DNA of 64,000 bases. It comes from Chlorogloeopsis sp. ULAP01. GTDB taxonomy: Bacteria > Cyanobacteriota > Cyanobacteriia > Cyanobacteriales > Nostocaceae. The DNA lies in assembly GCF_030381805.1 (NCBI RefSeq), contig NZ_JAUDRH010000017.1, positions 1 to 64,000 on the forward strand, in the 5' to 3' direction. Below the pieces are notes generated by a model that had not been told where the DNA came from, did no database searches, and saw nothing but the letters and a program-made list of their open reading frames with translations. A program made the translations under genes and the position numbers. Shown piece by piece: positions 35,564 through 45,627 of the stretch. Numbering within the stretch: position 1 is the first letter of the stretch; every line of letters starts with the position of its first letter.

Positions 35564-38500
35564 ATGATCGCCCTACCTGGAGTTGCCATCCACAGCAAGA
35601 TCTATGAGAGTTCAGCATCTCTAGTGTATCGGGGCATCAGAGAGCAAGATGATCGCCCGCTCGTCGTCAAACTGCTCAAGCAAGATTACCCCTCTCCCCA
35701 AGAATTAACTCGCTACAGACAGGAATATGAAATTACGCGCTCCCTGAATCTCCCAGGAGTTGTCAAGGCGTATAGCCAGCAAGATTATCAACGCACACTC
35801 GCGATTCTTTTAGAAGATTTTGGTGGAGAATCTATCGAAAGATGGATGCAGCAGCGAAAAGAAAGATTCTGCCCCATGCCCTTATCCAATTTCTTTCGAT
35901 TAGCCATTGACATTACAGAGATTCTGGGCAAAATTCATCACGCTAATATCATCCACAAAGATATCAACCCTGGCAACGTCGTCTTCAATTCAGATACGGG
36001 TGTGGTTAAAATCATTGATTTTGGCATTGCCACCCGATTTAACCGCACAAATCCAACCTTCAAAAGTCCTCATGTATTAGAAGGTACACTCGCCTACATT
36101 TCTCCTGAGCAGACGGGGCGGATGAATCGCTGGCTCGATTACCGCACCGATTTTTACTCGCTCGGTGTAACTTTCTATGAACTGCTCGTTGGACAGCTAC
36201 CGTTCCCGACAACAGACATACTAGAGCTAGTTCATTGCCATATTGCCAAATCGCCTGTTCCGCCTCACGAATTGAATGCAGCGATTCCTAAAGCAGTTTC
36301 AGATATTGTTATGAAACTGATGGCAAAAAATGCGGAAGATCGCTATCAGAGTGCTTGGGGAATTAAGGCGGATTTAGAAAGGAGCGATCGCCAATTTGCT
36401 CAAAGCGGTCAAATTGATCGCATCCAATTAGGTCTTCAAGATATTTCCCAGCAGTTTCACATTCCCCAAAAACTGTACGGACGAGAAGCGGAGATTGCAG
36501 CATTATTAGCAGCATTTGACAGAGTAGCCGGAAGAGGGAATGAAGAAAATTCTCAACCATTTAACGTCGAAATGATGCTGGTTTCTGGTTATGCTGGCAT
36601 TGGCAAATCAGCATTGGTACAGGAACTCTACAAACCCATTACGGCAAAGCGGGGTTATTTTGTCTGGGGGAAGTTTGACCAATTCGATCGCAATATTCCC
36701 TACAGCGCGATCGCCCATGCCCTGCAAAAATTGGTGCAGCAACTACTGGGCGAACCAGAGAAGCAGTTGCAACAGTGGCGATCGCATTTACTTGCGGCAT
36801 TGGGCAGCAACGGACAAATTATTATTGATGCAATCCCAGAAGTTGAGCTAATTATTGGCAAGCAGCCACCCGTACCGGAAGTTGGAGCAACTGAAGCTCA
36901 AAATCGCTTCAATCTAACGTTTCAAAAGTTTGTGCGGGTGTTTTGTGACAAGGAGCATCCCCTGGTAATTTTCTTAGACGATTTGCAGTGGATCGACTCA
37001 GCCACGCTAAAGTTAATCGAGCTATTATTACTTGACGAACAGACACAATATCTATTTTTGATTGGAGCCTATCGAGATAATAAAGTAACTTCAACGCATC
37101 CACTAATGTTAACGCTAGAGAAATTGCGAAAACAAAGGGCAGTGCTTCAGGAGATTACCTTAGCACCCTTAACGTTGGAATCGTTGAATCAATTGATTGC
37201 CGAGACGCTAGATCGTAATCCTGACACCGTTCGTTCTTTAGCCCAATTAGTGTTACGTAAAACCGAGGGCAACCCTTTCTTTGTCGGTGAATTTTTGCGA
37301 ATGCTCTATAGCGAAAATCTGCTGACTTTTGATGCGAAACAGTTGAACTGGCAGTGGAATATTGCTCAAATTCAAGCCCGAAATATAACCGATAATGTGG
37401 TGGAACTGCTGCTGCTCCAGTTGAAGAAATTGCCAGAAGAAACACGGCAAATTCTCCGCTTAGCCGCTTGTGTTGGCTCCCAATTCGACTTAGAAACTTT
37501 AGCGATCGTTTGTGAAAAAACACCTCAAGCGATTTTCCAAAATTTACTAGCTGCAATATATGCTGGATTAATTCAACCTTTATCTGAATTAGACGAGGAT
37601 TTGTTAGTTCAAGAGTATAAGTTTTTGCACGATCGCGTCCAGCAAGCTGCTTATGCCTTAATTGAGCAGTCGCAGAAACAAGTGGTTCATTTGCAGATCG
37701 GTCGCAATCTACTCGAAAAAACTTCACCAGGGCAACTGTCAGCTCGACTGTTTGAAATCGTGGATCATTTCAATCAGGGAATTGAGCTTGTCACCGCTCC
37801 ACCAGAGCGAACTGAAATTGCCAAATTGGATTTAATGGCAGGTCAGAAAGCGAAGACAGCAACGGCTTATGAAGCAGCTCTTAAGTATTTCAATACAGGG
37901 CTTAAACTCCTCAGTACAGAGAGTTGGCTGGGTGAGTATGACCTCACCTTAGCGTTGTACTCAGAAGCAGCAGGGGCAGCATACCTTCAAGGTCGCTTTG
38001 ATGAGATGGAACACTTCGTAGAAGTGGTACTTGATCGCGCGAAGACAGTGGTTGACAAAGTGCAGGTTTACGATAGCACAATTCAAAGATATTTGTCACA
38101 GGGCAACCTAAAAGAAGCACTTAAAATTGGACTGGAAGCGTTGAAGCTCCTGGAAGTAACCTTAATAGAAACTCCAAGTCAGTTAGATGTTGAAAGAGAA
38201 TTGAATAAAACAGCTGTACTATTAGCTGGACGAGAAATCGAAGACTTAATTAATCTACCAAAGATGACCGCACCAGAACCGCGCTCAGCAATTTATATCC
38301 TAGCGAATATTGTGGCTGCTGCAAATATGGTATCACCAGCACTAATGATACTGATTGTGTGCAAAATGGTAAATTTATCGCTCGACTACGGCAATGCTAC
38401 CTGGTCACCACTGAGTTATGCTTCCTACGGAGTTATTCTATGTGAAGTTGTTCAAGACATTGAACTCGGTTATAAATTTGGCAAATTGGCTCTGGGCTTG

Positions 38501-41500
38501 GTAGAACGATTGAAGACCAAAAAAGGTAGTAGCAAAGCATTAACGATATTTAGTGCCAACGTCATGCACCGGAAGGTACATTTTAGGAAAACAATACCAA
38601 TTCTGGTTGATGCATATCAAAACGGAGTAGAAACCGGAGACTTTGAATTCGCTGGCTATGCTGCATCTATTGTATGTTGTCACTCGTTTTTTGTTGGTGA
38701 GGAACTCACGCAACTGGAACAAAAAACGGCAACCTACAGCAAAGCGCTCGGTCAAATCAGACGGGAAATCTCCTCGAATTCGATTGCAATATTGTGGCAG
38801 ACAATCCTTAATCTGTTAGGTAGGTCTGAGAATCCCAGCCGTTTAATGGGTAGTGTATATGATGAAGAGCAAGCGCTATCGCACGCTATTGCAGTTAAAG
38901 ATGAAAATGGAATTCACTACTTCTATTTAAACAAAGTTATACTGTGTTATCTATTTGGGGAGTATTATCAAGCTGCACAAATTGCTGTGTTAGAAAGGCA
39001 GTATTTTGAAGAGGTAACAGCACCTATATTCAATTTCTACGATTCTCTTGTGCTTTTGAGCCTATTGGTTGAGGCTTCAAGCTCCCAAAAAGAAGCGATG
39101 CTAAGTTGTGTAAACACCAACCAAGAAAAGATGCAAAAATGGGCAGAACACGCCCCCATGAATTATCTACATAAATTTCATCTGGTCGAGGCAGAAAAAG
39201 CGCGAGTCTTAGGGCAATTTTTTGAGGCTGAAGAGTTTTACGAACGCGCTATAGCAGGTGCTGCTGAGAATGGGTTTATCCAAGAAGAAGCATTAGCCTA
39301 TGAATTAGCGGCTAAACATTATCTGGCGCGAGGTCGGGAAAAATTTGCCCAGACCTACATGAAAGAAGCCCACTACTGCTACGATCGCTGGGGCGCAAAA
39401 GCCAAAGTTAAAGACTTAGAAAATCGCTATCCGCAGTTCTTTCCTCAGTCTTCTAGGGCATACCCCACGTCAGTTCCTACCACTTCTGGAACCACATATA
39501 ATAACTCACCCATCGCTTTCGATTTGGCGGCGGTACTGAAAGCATCCCAGGCAATTTCTCGTGAAATTGAACTAGAGCAGTTGCTTCGTTCCTTAATGCA
39601 GATTTTAATCGAGAACGCTGGCGCACAAACCGGATACTTGATTCTGGAAAATGCAGGAGAATGGGCAATTGAAGCGTCAGGTGAATTAAGTTATGTAGAT
39701 GGTGAGAATATTTATACTACACAATTGCTGCAATCGCTCCCAACCGCAAATCGCTTACCCGAAACAATTATTAATTGTGTTATCCGCACTCATGAATCTG
39801 TCATTTTAAATGATGCGACTCGTGAAGATATTTTTATCAACGATCCATACATTCAACAGCACCAAACCAAATCTATTTTCTGTTTGCCACTGCTCAACCA
39901 AGCGAAGCTGGTTGGCGTACTGTATCTCGAAAATCAATTAGCGGTTGGGGCATTTACACCAGAACGAGCGCAAGTCTTGAATCTATTATCCACCCAGGCA
40001 GCGATCGCGATCGAAAATGCTAAACTTTACTCAAAGCTGCGGAAGAGCGAAAGCAAGATAACTCAGTTTCTCGAAGCGATTCCGGTCGGGATTGCGATCG
40101 TGGATGCGACTGGTCGCCCTTACTATGCCAACCAACGGGGCATTCAGCTAACGGGTAAAGGAACCGATCCCTCCGTAGCACCGGAGCAAATTTCAGCAGT
40201 TTATCAGTTTTATGAAGCGGGAACGGAGCGAATATATCCAACAGAGAAACTGCCAACTATCCGAGCGTTAAAGGGCGATCGCACCAGGAGTGAAGATCTA
40301 GAAATTCGGCAAAACAACACCACAATTCCAGTTGAGGCATGGGGAACGCCAGTTTATGACGAACGGGGCAATATAGCTTATGCGATCGTCGCCTTTCAAG
40401 ACATTACCCAGCGCAAACAAGCCGAGAAATTACTAGCCGATTACAATCGGACTTTAGAGCAACAGATTGCCCAACGAACCGCAGCGTTACAGAAAAGTGA
40501 AGCGAATTATCGCAATCTGATCCAAACTGCGAATTCAATCATCGTTCGCTGTGATATGCAAGGACGGATTCAATACTTGAATGACTGCGGGCTGGAATTT
40601 TTTGGCTATGAGGCACACGAGATTTTAGGGCGTACCTTACTCGAAACGATCGTTCCAGAAATCGATAGCTGTGGGCGCGATCTCAAACCATTTGTCCAAA
40701 ACCTGTTTCACGACCCTGAATCTTATCTGCAATCTTATCTGCAAGTCGAGAATGAAAACCTGTGTCGAGACGGCAGACGGGTTTGGGTTGCCTGGTCAAA
40801 TCAGGCAATTTTGGATGAACAGGGACAGGTGGTGGAAATTCTATCCGTTGGCAATGACATCACAGGGCGCAAACAAGCCGAGGCAGCTCTACAGCGCAGT
40901 GAAGCCAAGTTTCGCAACATTTTTGAAAACTCACAGATCGGCATCTTCCGCGCCCGTCTCTCGGATGGATTAATTCTCGATGCTAATCAACGCTTTGCGA
41001 ATCTATTTGGCTTCGATTCACCGGAAGAGGTGATTGGGCTTCTACATGGTGTAGATTGTTATGTTAATCCCAGCGATCGCTCCTCAGCGATTGAATTACT
41101 TAACCGCGATGGTAAACTGCAAAACTTTGAAGTGCAGTTGCGAAAACGAGATGGCGCGCTGTTTTGGGGACTTTACTCCTCTCGTCAGAATGCAGCCAAT
41201 GGATGCATGGAAGGGGTGATTGCGGATATTAGCGATCGCGTATCAGCAGAAGCCGCACTGCGCGAGCGAGAACAAGAGTTGCGACTGATCGCTAACGCTC
41301 TACCTGCCCTGGTTGGCTATGTGAATGCAAATGGGCGCTTTCAGTTTGTTAACCGGACTTATGAGGACTGGTTTTGTTGTAGTCGAGATGAAATTCTGGG
41401 CAAGTCTGTTCGTGAATTCTTGGGTGAGGAGGCTTATCGCATTGCTAGACCGTATATCGAGCGAGTGCGAACAGGGCAAAACACAACCTATGAGGTAGAA

Positions 41501-43117
41501 TTTCTCTATCCGGTGGGCAAGAAGTATGTCAGTGTTACCTACATCCCTGATGCCGGTTCCGATGCTCAAGTGAAAGGGTATTATGTTCTAGTCACAGACA
41601 TTAGCGATCGCAAACGAGCAGAAGAGGTGTTGCGCCAGTCCGAGGCTCAGTTTCGCGAACAGGCAATCCTTTCCGCTTTTCGCGCCGATGTGGACAGTGC
41701 CCTTGCTCAAAGCGATAGCTTGCCCTTGATGCTGCATCGCTGTGCCCAAGCTGTTGTTAAGCACTTTAATGCGGCATTTGCTCGGATTTGGACGCTAAAT
41801 CAAGACAAGAATGTTTTGGAGTTACAAGCCAGTGCGGGGATGTATACCCGTCTTGATGGCACTCACAGTCGAGTTCCCGTAGGTAGCCACAAAATTGGGC
41901 GAATTGCTCATGAACGCCGTCCTCTGTTGACCAACAATGTGTTTGATGAGTCAACCATTGATAAAGAATGGGCAGAACGAGAAGGCATGGTGGCATTTGC
42001 GGGCTATCCCATACTGCTGGATGAGCAGCTTGTTGGAGTTATAGCGATGTTTACTCGACACCCCATTCCCTTGTCCAACTTTGAGGCGTTAGAGTTTGCA
42101 GCTCGCGAGATGGCATTGGGAATTAAACGCAAACAGGCAGAAGAAGCTCTACAAGCCTCAGAGACAGAGCTACGGACTTTAATTGCAGCAATTCCCGATC
42201 CACTCTATATCCTGTCTGCCCAAGGGCAAATCATCTGTGCGATCGCCGTGGAACCGGATCTGCGATGTCACCCCGTCGAGGAGATGATTGGTAAAACACT
42301 GCATCAACTCGGAAAGGAACAAGCCGATGAATTTGTCGGGTATATTCAGCAGGTGCTGAGAACCCAACAAATCCTCACAGTCGAGTACAGTATGTTTCTG
42401 AATGGACGAGAAACCTGGTTTTCGACTCGCATTGCCCCGCTTCCCCACGAGCAGGTGATTTGGCTGGCGCGAGATATTACGGCGCTTAAGCAAGCAGAAG
42501 CCGCCTCGATTTTAGAAGAACGTAACCGCATGGCACGCGAAATTCACGACACCCTCGCTCAGGCGTTTACAGGCATTTTGGCTCAGGTCGGAGCGGCAAA
42601 CCAGGTGCTCACGGATGATTTAGAAGCAACTGGGTCACATTTAGACCTGATCAAAGAATTGGCACGAACTGGACTGGTTGAAGCGCGGCGATCGGTCGTA
42701 GCGCTCCGTCCTCAGCTTTTGGAGTCGGGCAGTTTACAGAGCGCTCTACATCGTCTCGTCGCTCAAACCAGAGCTGCCGCAACTGATACCACTTTATATT
42801 ATGAGATCGAGGGTGCAGTGTATTCTCTCCCTACTGAAGTAGAGAGTAACCTACTGCGGATTGGACAGGAAGCATTAACCAATGCGATCAGACACGCCAA
42901 TGCTGACGAAATTCGAGTGGAGCTAGTCTACGATCGCGATCAAGTTTGCTTGCGTGTGAAAGACAATGGACAGGGCTTTGGAGTTGGGAGTATTCCATCT
43001 TCTGAGGGTTTTGGCTTACTCGGCATGAGCGAACGGGCAGAGCGCATCGGCGCACAACTGACGATTAGGAGTCAACCTGGACAAGGAACAGAAATTATCG
43101 TCACCGTCAACCCTTGA
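35564..43117 (+). CDS. Giant Ser/Thr kinase-AAA-GAF-PAS-histidine kinase
   Basis: 2517 residues. Approximate order: Ser/Thr kinase 10-270 (catalytic HKDINPGN ~131, DFG in IIDFGIAT); AAA_16 ATPase 295-560 (Walker A GYAGIGKS ~342, Walker B LVIFLDDLQWID ~466); helical TPR-like region 700-1300; GAF 1320-1485; PAS 1495-1625, 1645-1770, 1772-1900 and 1902-2020; GAF 2032-2188; PAS 2195-2308; HisKA_3 2310-2390 (H in MAREIHDTLAQA); HATPase to the end (NAIRHANADEI, GFGLLGM). All three catalytic cores look intact, as in cyanobacterial HstK-like kinases. The dimerisation type predicts a NarL-family partner, and such a regulator overlaps its stop. The signal is unknown; it may control the redox island downstream. 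Confidence 0.9.
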   Translation: MIALPGVAIHSKIYESSASLVYRGIREQDDRPLVVKLLKQDYPSPQELTRYRQEYEITRSLNLPGVVKAYSQQDYQRTLAILLEDFGGESIERWMQQRKERFCPMPLSNFFRLAIDITEILGKIHHANIIHKDINPGNVVFNSDTGVVKIIDFGIATRFNRTNPTFKSPHVLEGTLAYISPEQTGRMNRWLDYRTDFYSLGVTFYELLVGQLPFPTTDILELVHCHIAKSPVPPHELNAAIPKAVSDIVMKLMAKNAEDRYQSAWGIKADLERSDRQFAQSGQIDRIQLGLQDISQQFHIPQKLYGREAEIAALLAAFDRVAGRGNEENSQPFNVEMMLVSGYAGIGKSALVQELYKPITAKRGYFVWGKFDQFDRNIPYSAIAHALQKLVQQLLGEPEKQLQQWRSHLLAALGSNGQIIIDAIPEVELIIGKQPPVPEVGATEAQNRFNLTFQKFVRVFCDKEHPLVIFLDDLQWIDSATLKLIELLLLDEQTQYLFLIGAYRDNKVTSTHPLMLTLEKLRKQRAVLQEITLAPLTLESLNQLIAETLDRNPDTVRSLAQLVLRKTEGNPFFVGEFLRMLYSENLLTFDAKQLNWQWNIAQIQARNITDNVVELLLLQLKKLPEETRQILRLAACVGSQFDLETLAIVCEKTPQAIFQNLLAAIYAGLIQPLSELDEDLLVQEYKFLHDRVQQAAYALIEQSQKQVVHLQIGRNLLEKTSPGQLSARLFEIVDHFNQGIELVTAPPERTEIAKLDLMAGQKAKTATAYEAALKYFNTGLKLLSTESWLGEYDLTLALYSEAAGAAYLQGRFDEMEHFVEVVLDRAKTVVDKVQVYDSTIQRYLSQGNLKEALKIGLEALKLLEVTLIETPSQLDVERELNKTAVLLAGREIEDLINLPKMTAPEPRSAIYILANIVAAANMVSPALMILIVCKMVNLSLDYGNATWSPLSYASYGVILCEVVQDIELGYKFGKLALGLVERLKTKKGSSKALTIFSANVMHRKVHFRKTIPILVDAYQNGVETGDFEFAGYAASIVCCHSFFVGEELTQLEQKTATYSKALGQIRREISSNSIAILWQTILNLLGRSENPSRLMGSVYDEEQALSHAIAVKDENGIHYFYLNKVILCYLFGEYYQAAQIAVLERQYFEEVTAPIFNFYDSLVLLSLLVEASSSQKEAMLSCVNTNQEKMQKWAEHAPMNYLHKFHLVEAEKARVLGQFFEAEEFYERAIAGAAENGFIQEEALAYELAAKHYLARGREKFAQTYMKEAHYCYDRWGAKAKVKDLENRYPQFFPQSSRAYPTSVPTTSGTTYNNSPIAFDLAAVLKASQAISREIELEQLLRSLMQILIENAGAQTGYLILENAGEWAIEASGELSYVDGENIYTTQLLQSLPTANRLPETIINCVIRTHESVILNDATREDIFINDPYIQQHQTKSIFCLPLLNQAKLVGVLYLENQLAVGAFTPERAQVLNLLSTQAAIAIENAKLYSKLRKSESKITQFLEAIPVGIAIVDATGRPYYANQRGIQLTGKGTDPSVAPEQISAVYQFYEAGTERIYPTEKLPTIRALKGDRTRSEDLEIRQNNTTIPVEAWGTPVYDERGNIAYAIVAFQDITQRKQAEKLLADYNRTLEQQIAQRTAALQKSEANYRNLIQTANSIIVRCDMQGRIQYLNDCGLEFFGYEAHEILGRTLLETIVPEIDSCGRDLKPFVQNLFHDPESYLQSYLQVENENLCRDGRRVWVAWSNQAILDEQGQVVEILSVGNDITGRKQAEAALQRSEAKFRNIFENSQIGIFRARLSDGLILDANQRFANLFGFDSPEEVIGLLHGVDCYVNPSDRSSAIELLNRDGKLQNFEVQLRKRDGALFWGLYSSRQNAANGCMEGVIADISDRVSAEAALREREQELRLIANALPALVGYVNANGRFQFVNRTYEDWFCCSRDEILGKSVREFLGEEAYRIARPYIERVRTGQNTTYEVEFLYPVGKKYVSVTYIPDAGSDAQVKGYYVLVTDISDRKRAEEVLRQSEAQFREQAILSAFRADVDSALAQSDSLPLMLHRCAQAVVKHFNAAFARIWTLNQDKNVLELQASAGMYTRLDGTHSRVPVGSHKIGRIAHERRPLLTNNVFDESTIDKEWAEREGMVAFAGYPILLDEQLVGVIAMFTRHPIPLSNFEALEFAAREMALGIKRKQAEEALQASETELRTLIAAIPDPLYILSAQGQIICAIAVEPDLRCHPVEEMIGKTLHQLGKEQADEFVGYIQQVLRTQQILTVEYSMFLNGRETWFSTRIAPLPHEQVIWLARDITALKQAEAASILEERNRMAREIHDTLAQAFTGILAQVGAANQVLTDDLEATGSHLDLIKELARTGLVEARRSVVALRPQLLESGSLQSALHRLVAQTRAAATDTTLYYEIEGAVYSLPTEVESNLLRIGQEALTNAIRHANADEIRVELVYDRDQVCLRVKDNGQGFGVGSIPSSEGFGLLGMSERAERIGAQLTIRSQPGQGTEIIVTVNP

Positions 43118-43758
43118 GTAGCATTACGATGAGCCAAGCCACAACAATTCGGATTCTGATTGCAGACGATCATGCCATTTTTCGGCAAGGATTAGCCACG
43201 ATTATTAACCGTGACCCAGATATGCAGGTAATTGCCCAAGCTGAAAATGGGGAACAAGCGATCGCGCTATTCGGAGAACATCAACCGGATGTCACGCTGA
43301 TGGATCTGCGAATGCCTGAAGTGGAGGGGGTTGCTGCCATCGGTGCAATTTGTGCGACTGCTAAATCTGCTCGAATTATTGTACTGACCACGTATGATAG
43401 TGACGAAGATATCTATCGAGGATTGCAGGCAGGCGCAAAAGGATATCTGTTGAAAGAAACTGAACCTGACGAGCTTCTGAATGCTATTCGTACCGTTCAT
43501 CGGGGTCAGCAGTATATTCCGCCCGATGTGGGAGCAAAGTTGGTACAGCGCCTCAGCAATCCAGAACTAAGTGAAAGAGAACTAGAAGTACTCCGCTCAC
43601 TGGCGCAGGGGATGAGTAATGCCGATATTGCGGCGGCTTTGAGTATCGGTGAAGGCACGGTTAAATCTCATATCAATCGGATTTTGAATAAGTTAGATGT
43701 CAGCGATCGCACCCAAGCTGTAATTGTTGCCGTTAAACGCGGCATTGTTAATTTATAG
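43114..43758 (+). CDS. NarL/FixJ response regulator, partner of the giant kinase
   Basis: 214 residues from TTG at 43114 (overlapping the kinase stop by 4 bases), or 209 from ATG at 43129. The receiver has the acidic pair in IADDHA and the phospho-acceptor Asp in DVTLMDLRMPEVEG; the LuxR-type HTH (~145-210) reads LSERELEVLRSLAQGMSNAD and IGEGTVKSHINRIL. Complete and typical. Translationally coupled to the kinase. Likely targets lie downstream, where the cupin gene is next after 283 bp. Confidence 0.9.
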   Translation: MSSITMSQATTIRILIADDHAIFRQGLATIINRDPDMQVIAQAENGEQAIALFGEHQPDVTLMDLRMPEVEGVAAIGAICATAKSARIIVLTTYDSDEDIYRGLQAGAKGYLLKETEPDELLNAIRTVHRGQQYIPPDVGAKLVQRLSNPELSERELEVLRSLAQGMSNADIAAALSIGEGTVKSHINRILNKLDVSDRTQAVIVAVKRGIVNL

Positions 43759-44041
43759 GATGTACTTTCGATCGAATTGAGATTCTAACTTGAGTTATAA
43801 CCAGCCTTCTACTCCACGATGGCATGGTTGCTCTATCAATTTGTACTGTAAAAATTTTAACTTGCTATAGACGACAGCTTGAAAGCGATCTCCTATATTG
43901 AATCTATGCAAACAGTTATGCAATCAATGAACCCATGCAAGTCAATTGCAAGGTTAGACCGCTGTTCATCGTAGTACTACACATCGTTCAATGAAATTCG
44001 CCTTGAACGATTGACACGCAGCTAGTTTTTAGGAGGGACAA
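43759..44041 (+). other. Leader region of the cupin gene
   Basis: Contains an 8-bp inverted repeat TCGTTCAA/TTGAACGA (43984-44010) 32 bp before the cupin ATG, and the strong ribosome binding site AGGAGGG. No gene is seen. The inverted repeat is a candidate operator. Confidence 0.45.
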
Positions 44042-44566
44042 ATGCCAATCACCGCTTTCAATAGTTTCACCGACGGCCTCGATCCTAATCGAAGGAGCCG
44101 CGAACACTTCATTACCAACACCAACTTGGAAGATGACCGCCTCTGGGTTCCTTATGCAGATGGTGTCTGGTTCCAGCCCTGCTGGTTCAACGTCACGTCT
44201 GGCGGATTCAGCGTAGTTCTGAAAGGTCTCCCCGGAGCCATGCTGGGCACTCATTACCACATGGGCACTGCTCATGCCTATACGATGCGTGGTCATTGGC
44301 GATACCTAGAGCATGACTGGGTGGCAAAGCCCGGAACGTTTATTTACGAACCTGCCGGTGAGGCTCACACGCTGGTTATCACCGAGGACTCACCAGAGCC
44401 GGCGATAATTCTTGTTATAGTTGAGGGTGGCCTGATCTATCTAAACAAGTCGGTCGACGGCGGCTTTGCTGCCTACGAGGATGGTTTCACCGCACTTGAG
44501 CTGACTCGGAAGTACTATCGTGAGGCCGGTCTAGATGTACGCCAACTGGACTTGCTCGTGCGCTAA
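44042..44566 (+). CDS. Cupin, 2,4'-dihydroxyacetophenone dioxygenase-like
   Basis: 174 residues, cupin fold. Metal-ligand pattern HYHMGTAHAYTMRGHW (His cluster ~80-92) and PAGEAHTLVI (His ~120). The sequence resembles the 2,4'-dihydroxyacetophenone dioxygenase family, which cleaves an aryl ketone with O2. The gene is more GC-rich than its neighbours and is followed 28 bases later by an attC-like palindrome, so lateral gain as a cassette is possible (inference). Strong ribosome binding site AGGAGGG. Confidence 0.8.
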   Translation: MPITAFNSFTDGLDPNRRSREHFITNTNLEDDRLWVPYADGVWFQPCWFNVTSGGFSVVLKGLPGAMLGTHYHMGTAHAYTMRGHWRYLEHDWVAKPGTFIYEPAGEAHTLVITEDSPEPAIILVIVEGGLIYLNKSVDGGFAAYEDGFTALELTRKYYREAGLDVRQLDLLVR

Positions 44567-44593
44567 TTGACGACTCTGTCCTTGTGGCACGCG

Positions 44594-44693
44594 GTCTAAC
44601 AACGGCATGCACCCGACCGCGAATAGCGCGGCTTTCATCCGCAAGATTGGATGCTTGTTTAGTTGTGTGCGCGGCGGGTGATGCCGGGCGTTC
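44594..44693 (+). repeat. attC-like imperfect palindrome after the cupin gene
   Basis: Left part TCTAACAACGGCATGCACCC and the complement of the right part (AACGCCCGGCATCACCCGCC) match with small bulges over about 23 bp, flanking a ~50-base inner segment that contains a smaller GCG/CGC stem (GACCGCGAATAGCGCGG). CTAAC at one end and GGGCGTT at the other recall the R boxes of integron attC sites and attC-like repeats of planctomycetes. No integrase gene is in the window. Confidence 0.5.
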
Positions 44694-44717
44694 CATGTTT
44701 GATGCAGATGTAAAAAA

Positions 44718-45275
44718 ATGAACGATGATCGTAGCCACAGTTCCTTACTTGTACCACCTTCAACCCAAGATTGGATGCAAGGTGTGCTGAGTGCCAAGGT
44801 AGTGCTGGTGATGTATGGAGACTATCAATGCTCTAGAAGTGCGGAGGTTTACAAGATGATTAAAGCGATTGGACGAGAGCTTAGTGCTTGTTTTGGAGAG
44901 GATTATTTATGCTTTATCCTCCGTCATTTTCCGCAAGCACAGATTCATCCCCATGCTCAACGGGCAGCCCAAGCCGCCGAAGCCGCCGCTGTTCAAGGAC
45001 AGTTTTGGTTGATGAATGATACTTTATTTGCCCATCAACAAAAGTTGGAGAATGGTTATCTTGTCGAGTACGCTAATGATTTAGGGCTTGATATTCCTCA
45101 GTTTCTCAAAGACCTGCACAAACAAGTGCATGTCGATCGCATCAATGAAGATATCGAAAGTGGATGCAAGAGTGGAATAACGGCTGCTCCAGTCCTATTT
45201 ATCAATAACATTCGATATACCGGACGCTGGAGAATAACAGAGTTGATGGCAGCCATTGTTGCTACAAGTCACTAA
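44718..45275 (+). CDS. DsbA/FrnE-like thioredoxin-fold protein
   Basis: 185 residues, no signal peptide. Thioredoxin_4-type: LVMYGDYQCSRSAEVYKMIK carries a single Cys in place of CxxC, then RHFPQAQIHPHAQRAAQAAE, and a cis-Pro loop AAPVLFINN (usually T-P-T). Related cytoplasmic proteins often also have only the first Cys. Probably a thiol-dependent redox or detoxification protein. Separated from the cupin gene by the attC-like element. Confidence 0.78.
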   Translation: MNDDRSHSSLLVPPSTQDWMQGVLSAKVVLVMYGDYQCSRSAEVYKMIKAIGRELSACFGEDYLCFILRHFPQAQIHPHAQRAAQAAEAAAVQGQFWLMNDTLFAHQQKLENGYLVEYANDLGLDIPQFLKDLHKQVHVDRINEDIESGCKSGITAAPVLFINNIRYTGRWRITELMAAIVATSH

Positions 45276-45627
45276 GCTCTTTTCATAACTCATCAACGTT
45301 AGGAATAGACGAAAGCAGTTTTGTTATTTGATTGAGGGTAGTTCTATGACGCATTTACTAGTACAAAGCAGAAATGATTCTGAGCATGAAGGTACACCTC
45401 AGACTGATTCTCTTCGCGACTCCTCGGTGAATCATACCCTGCCACGCGATCGCGCAAGAAGTTGCTGAGTTGCTGAAAACTTGCTTATTCAGTACAAGCT
45501 GATAACGTTCGCGCTCACGCCTTCGCAGACAACCTTTGCAACTCAACCGACCATATTGAAGCTTCCGGTGCAGCGCGGTTGTTGGGCTGCGCTTTAACTT
45601 GCACATAAACTACTATCTATCCCTGCT
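45276..45627. other. Gap without an accepted gene
   Basis: 352 bp. A 40-codon ORF from 45346 (MTHLLVQSRNDSEHEG...) has no ribosome binding site and no recognisable content. Nothing else is visible. Confidence 0.35.

Noticed and set aside
44718..45275. Loss of the CxxC motif as a sign of a dead DsbA
   Set aside because: Related cytoplasmic thioredoxin-fold proteins commonly keep only the first Cys, so the gene is probably functional.
45346..45468. 40-codon ORF starting MTHLLVQSRN
   Set aside because: Composition is not protein-like and there is no ribosome binding site.
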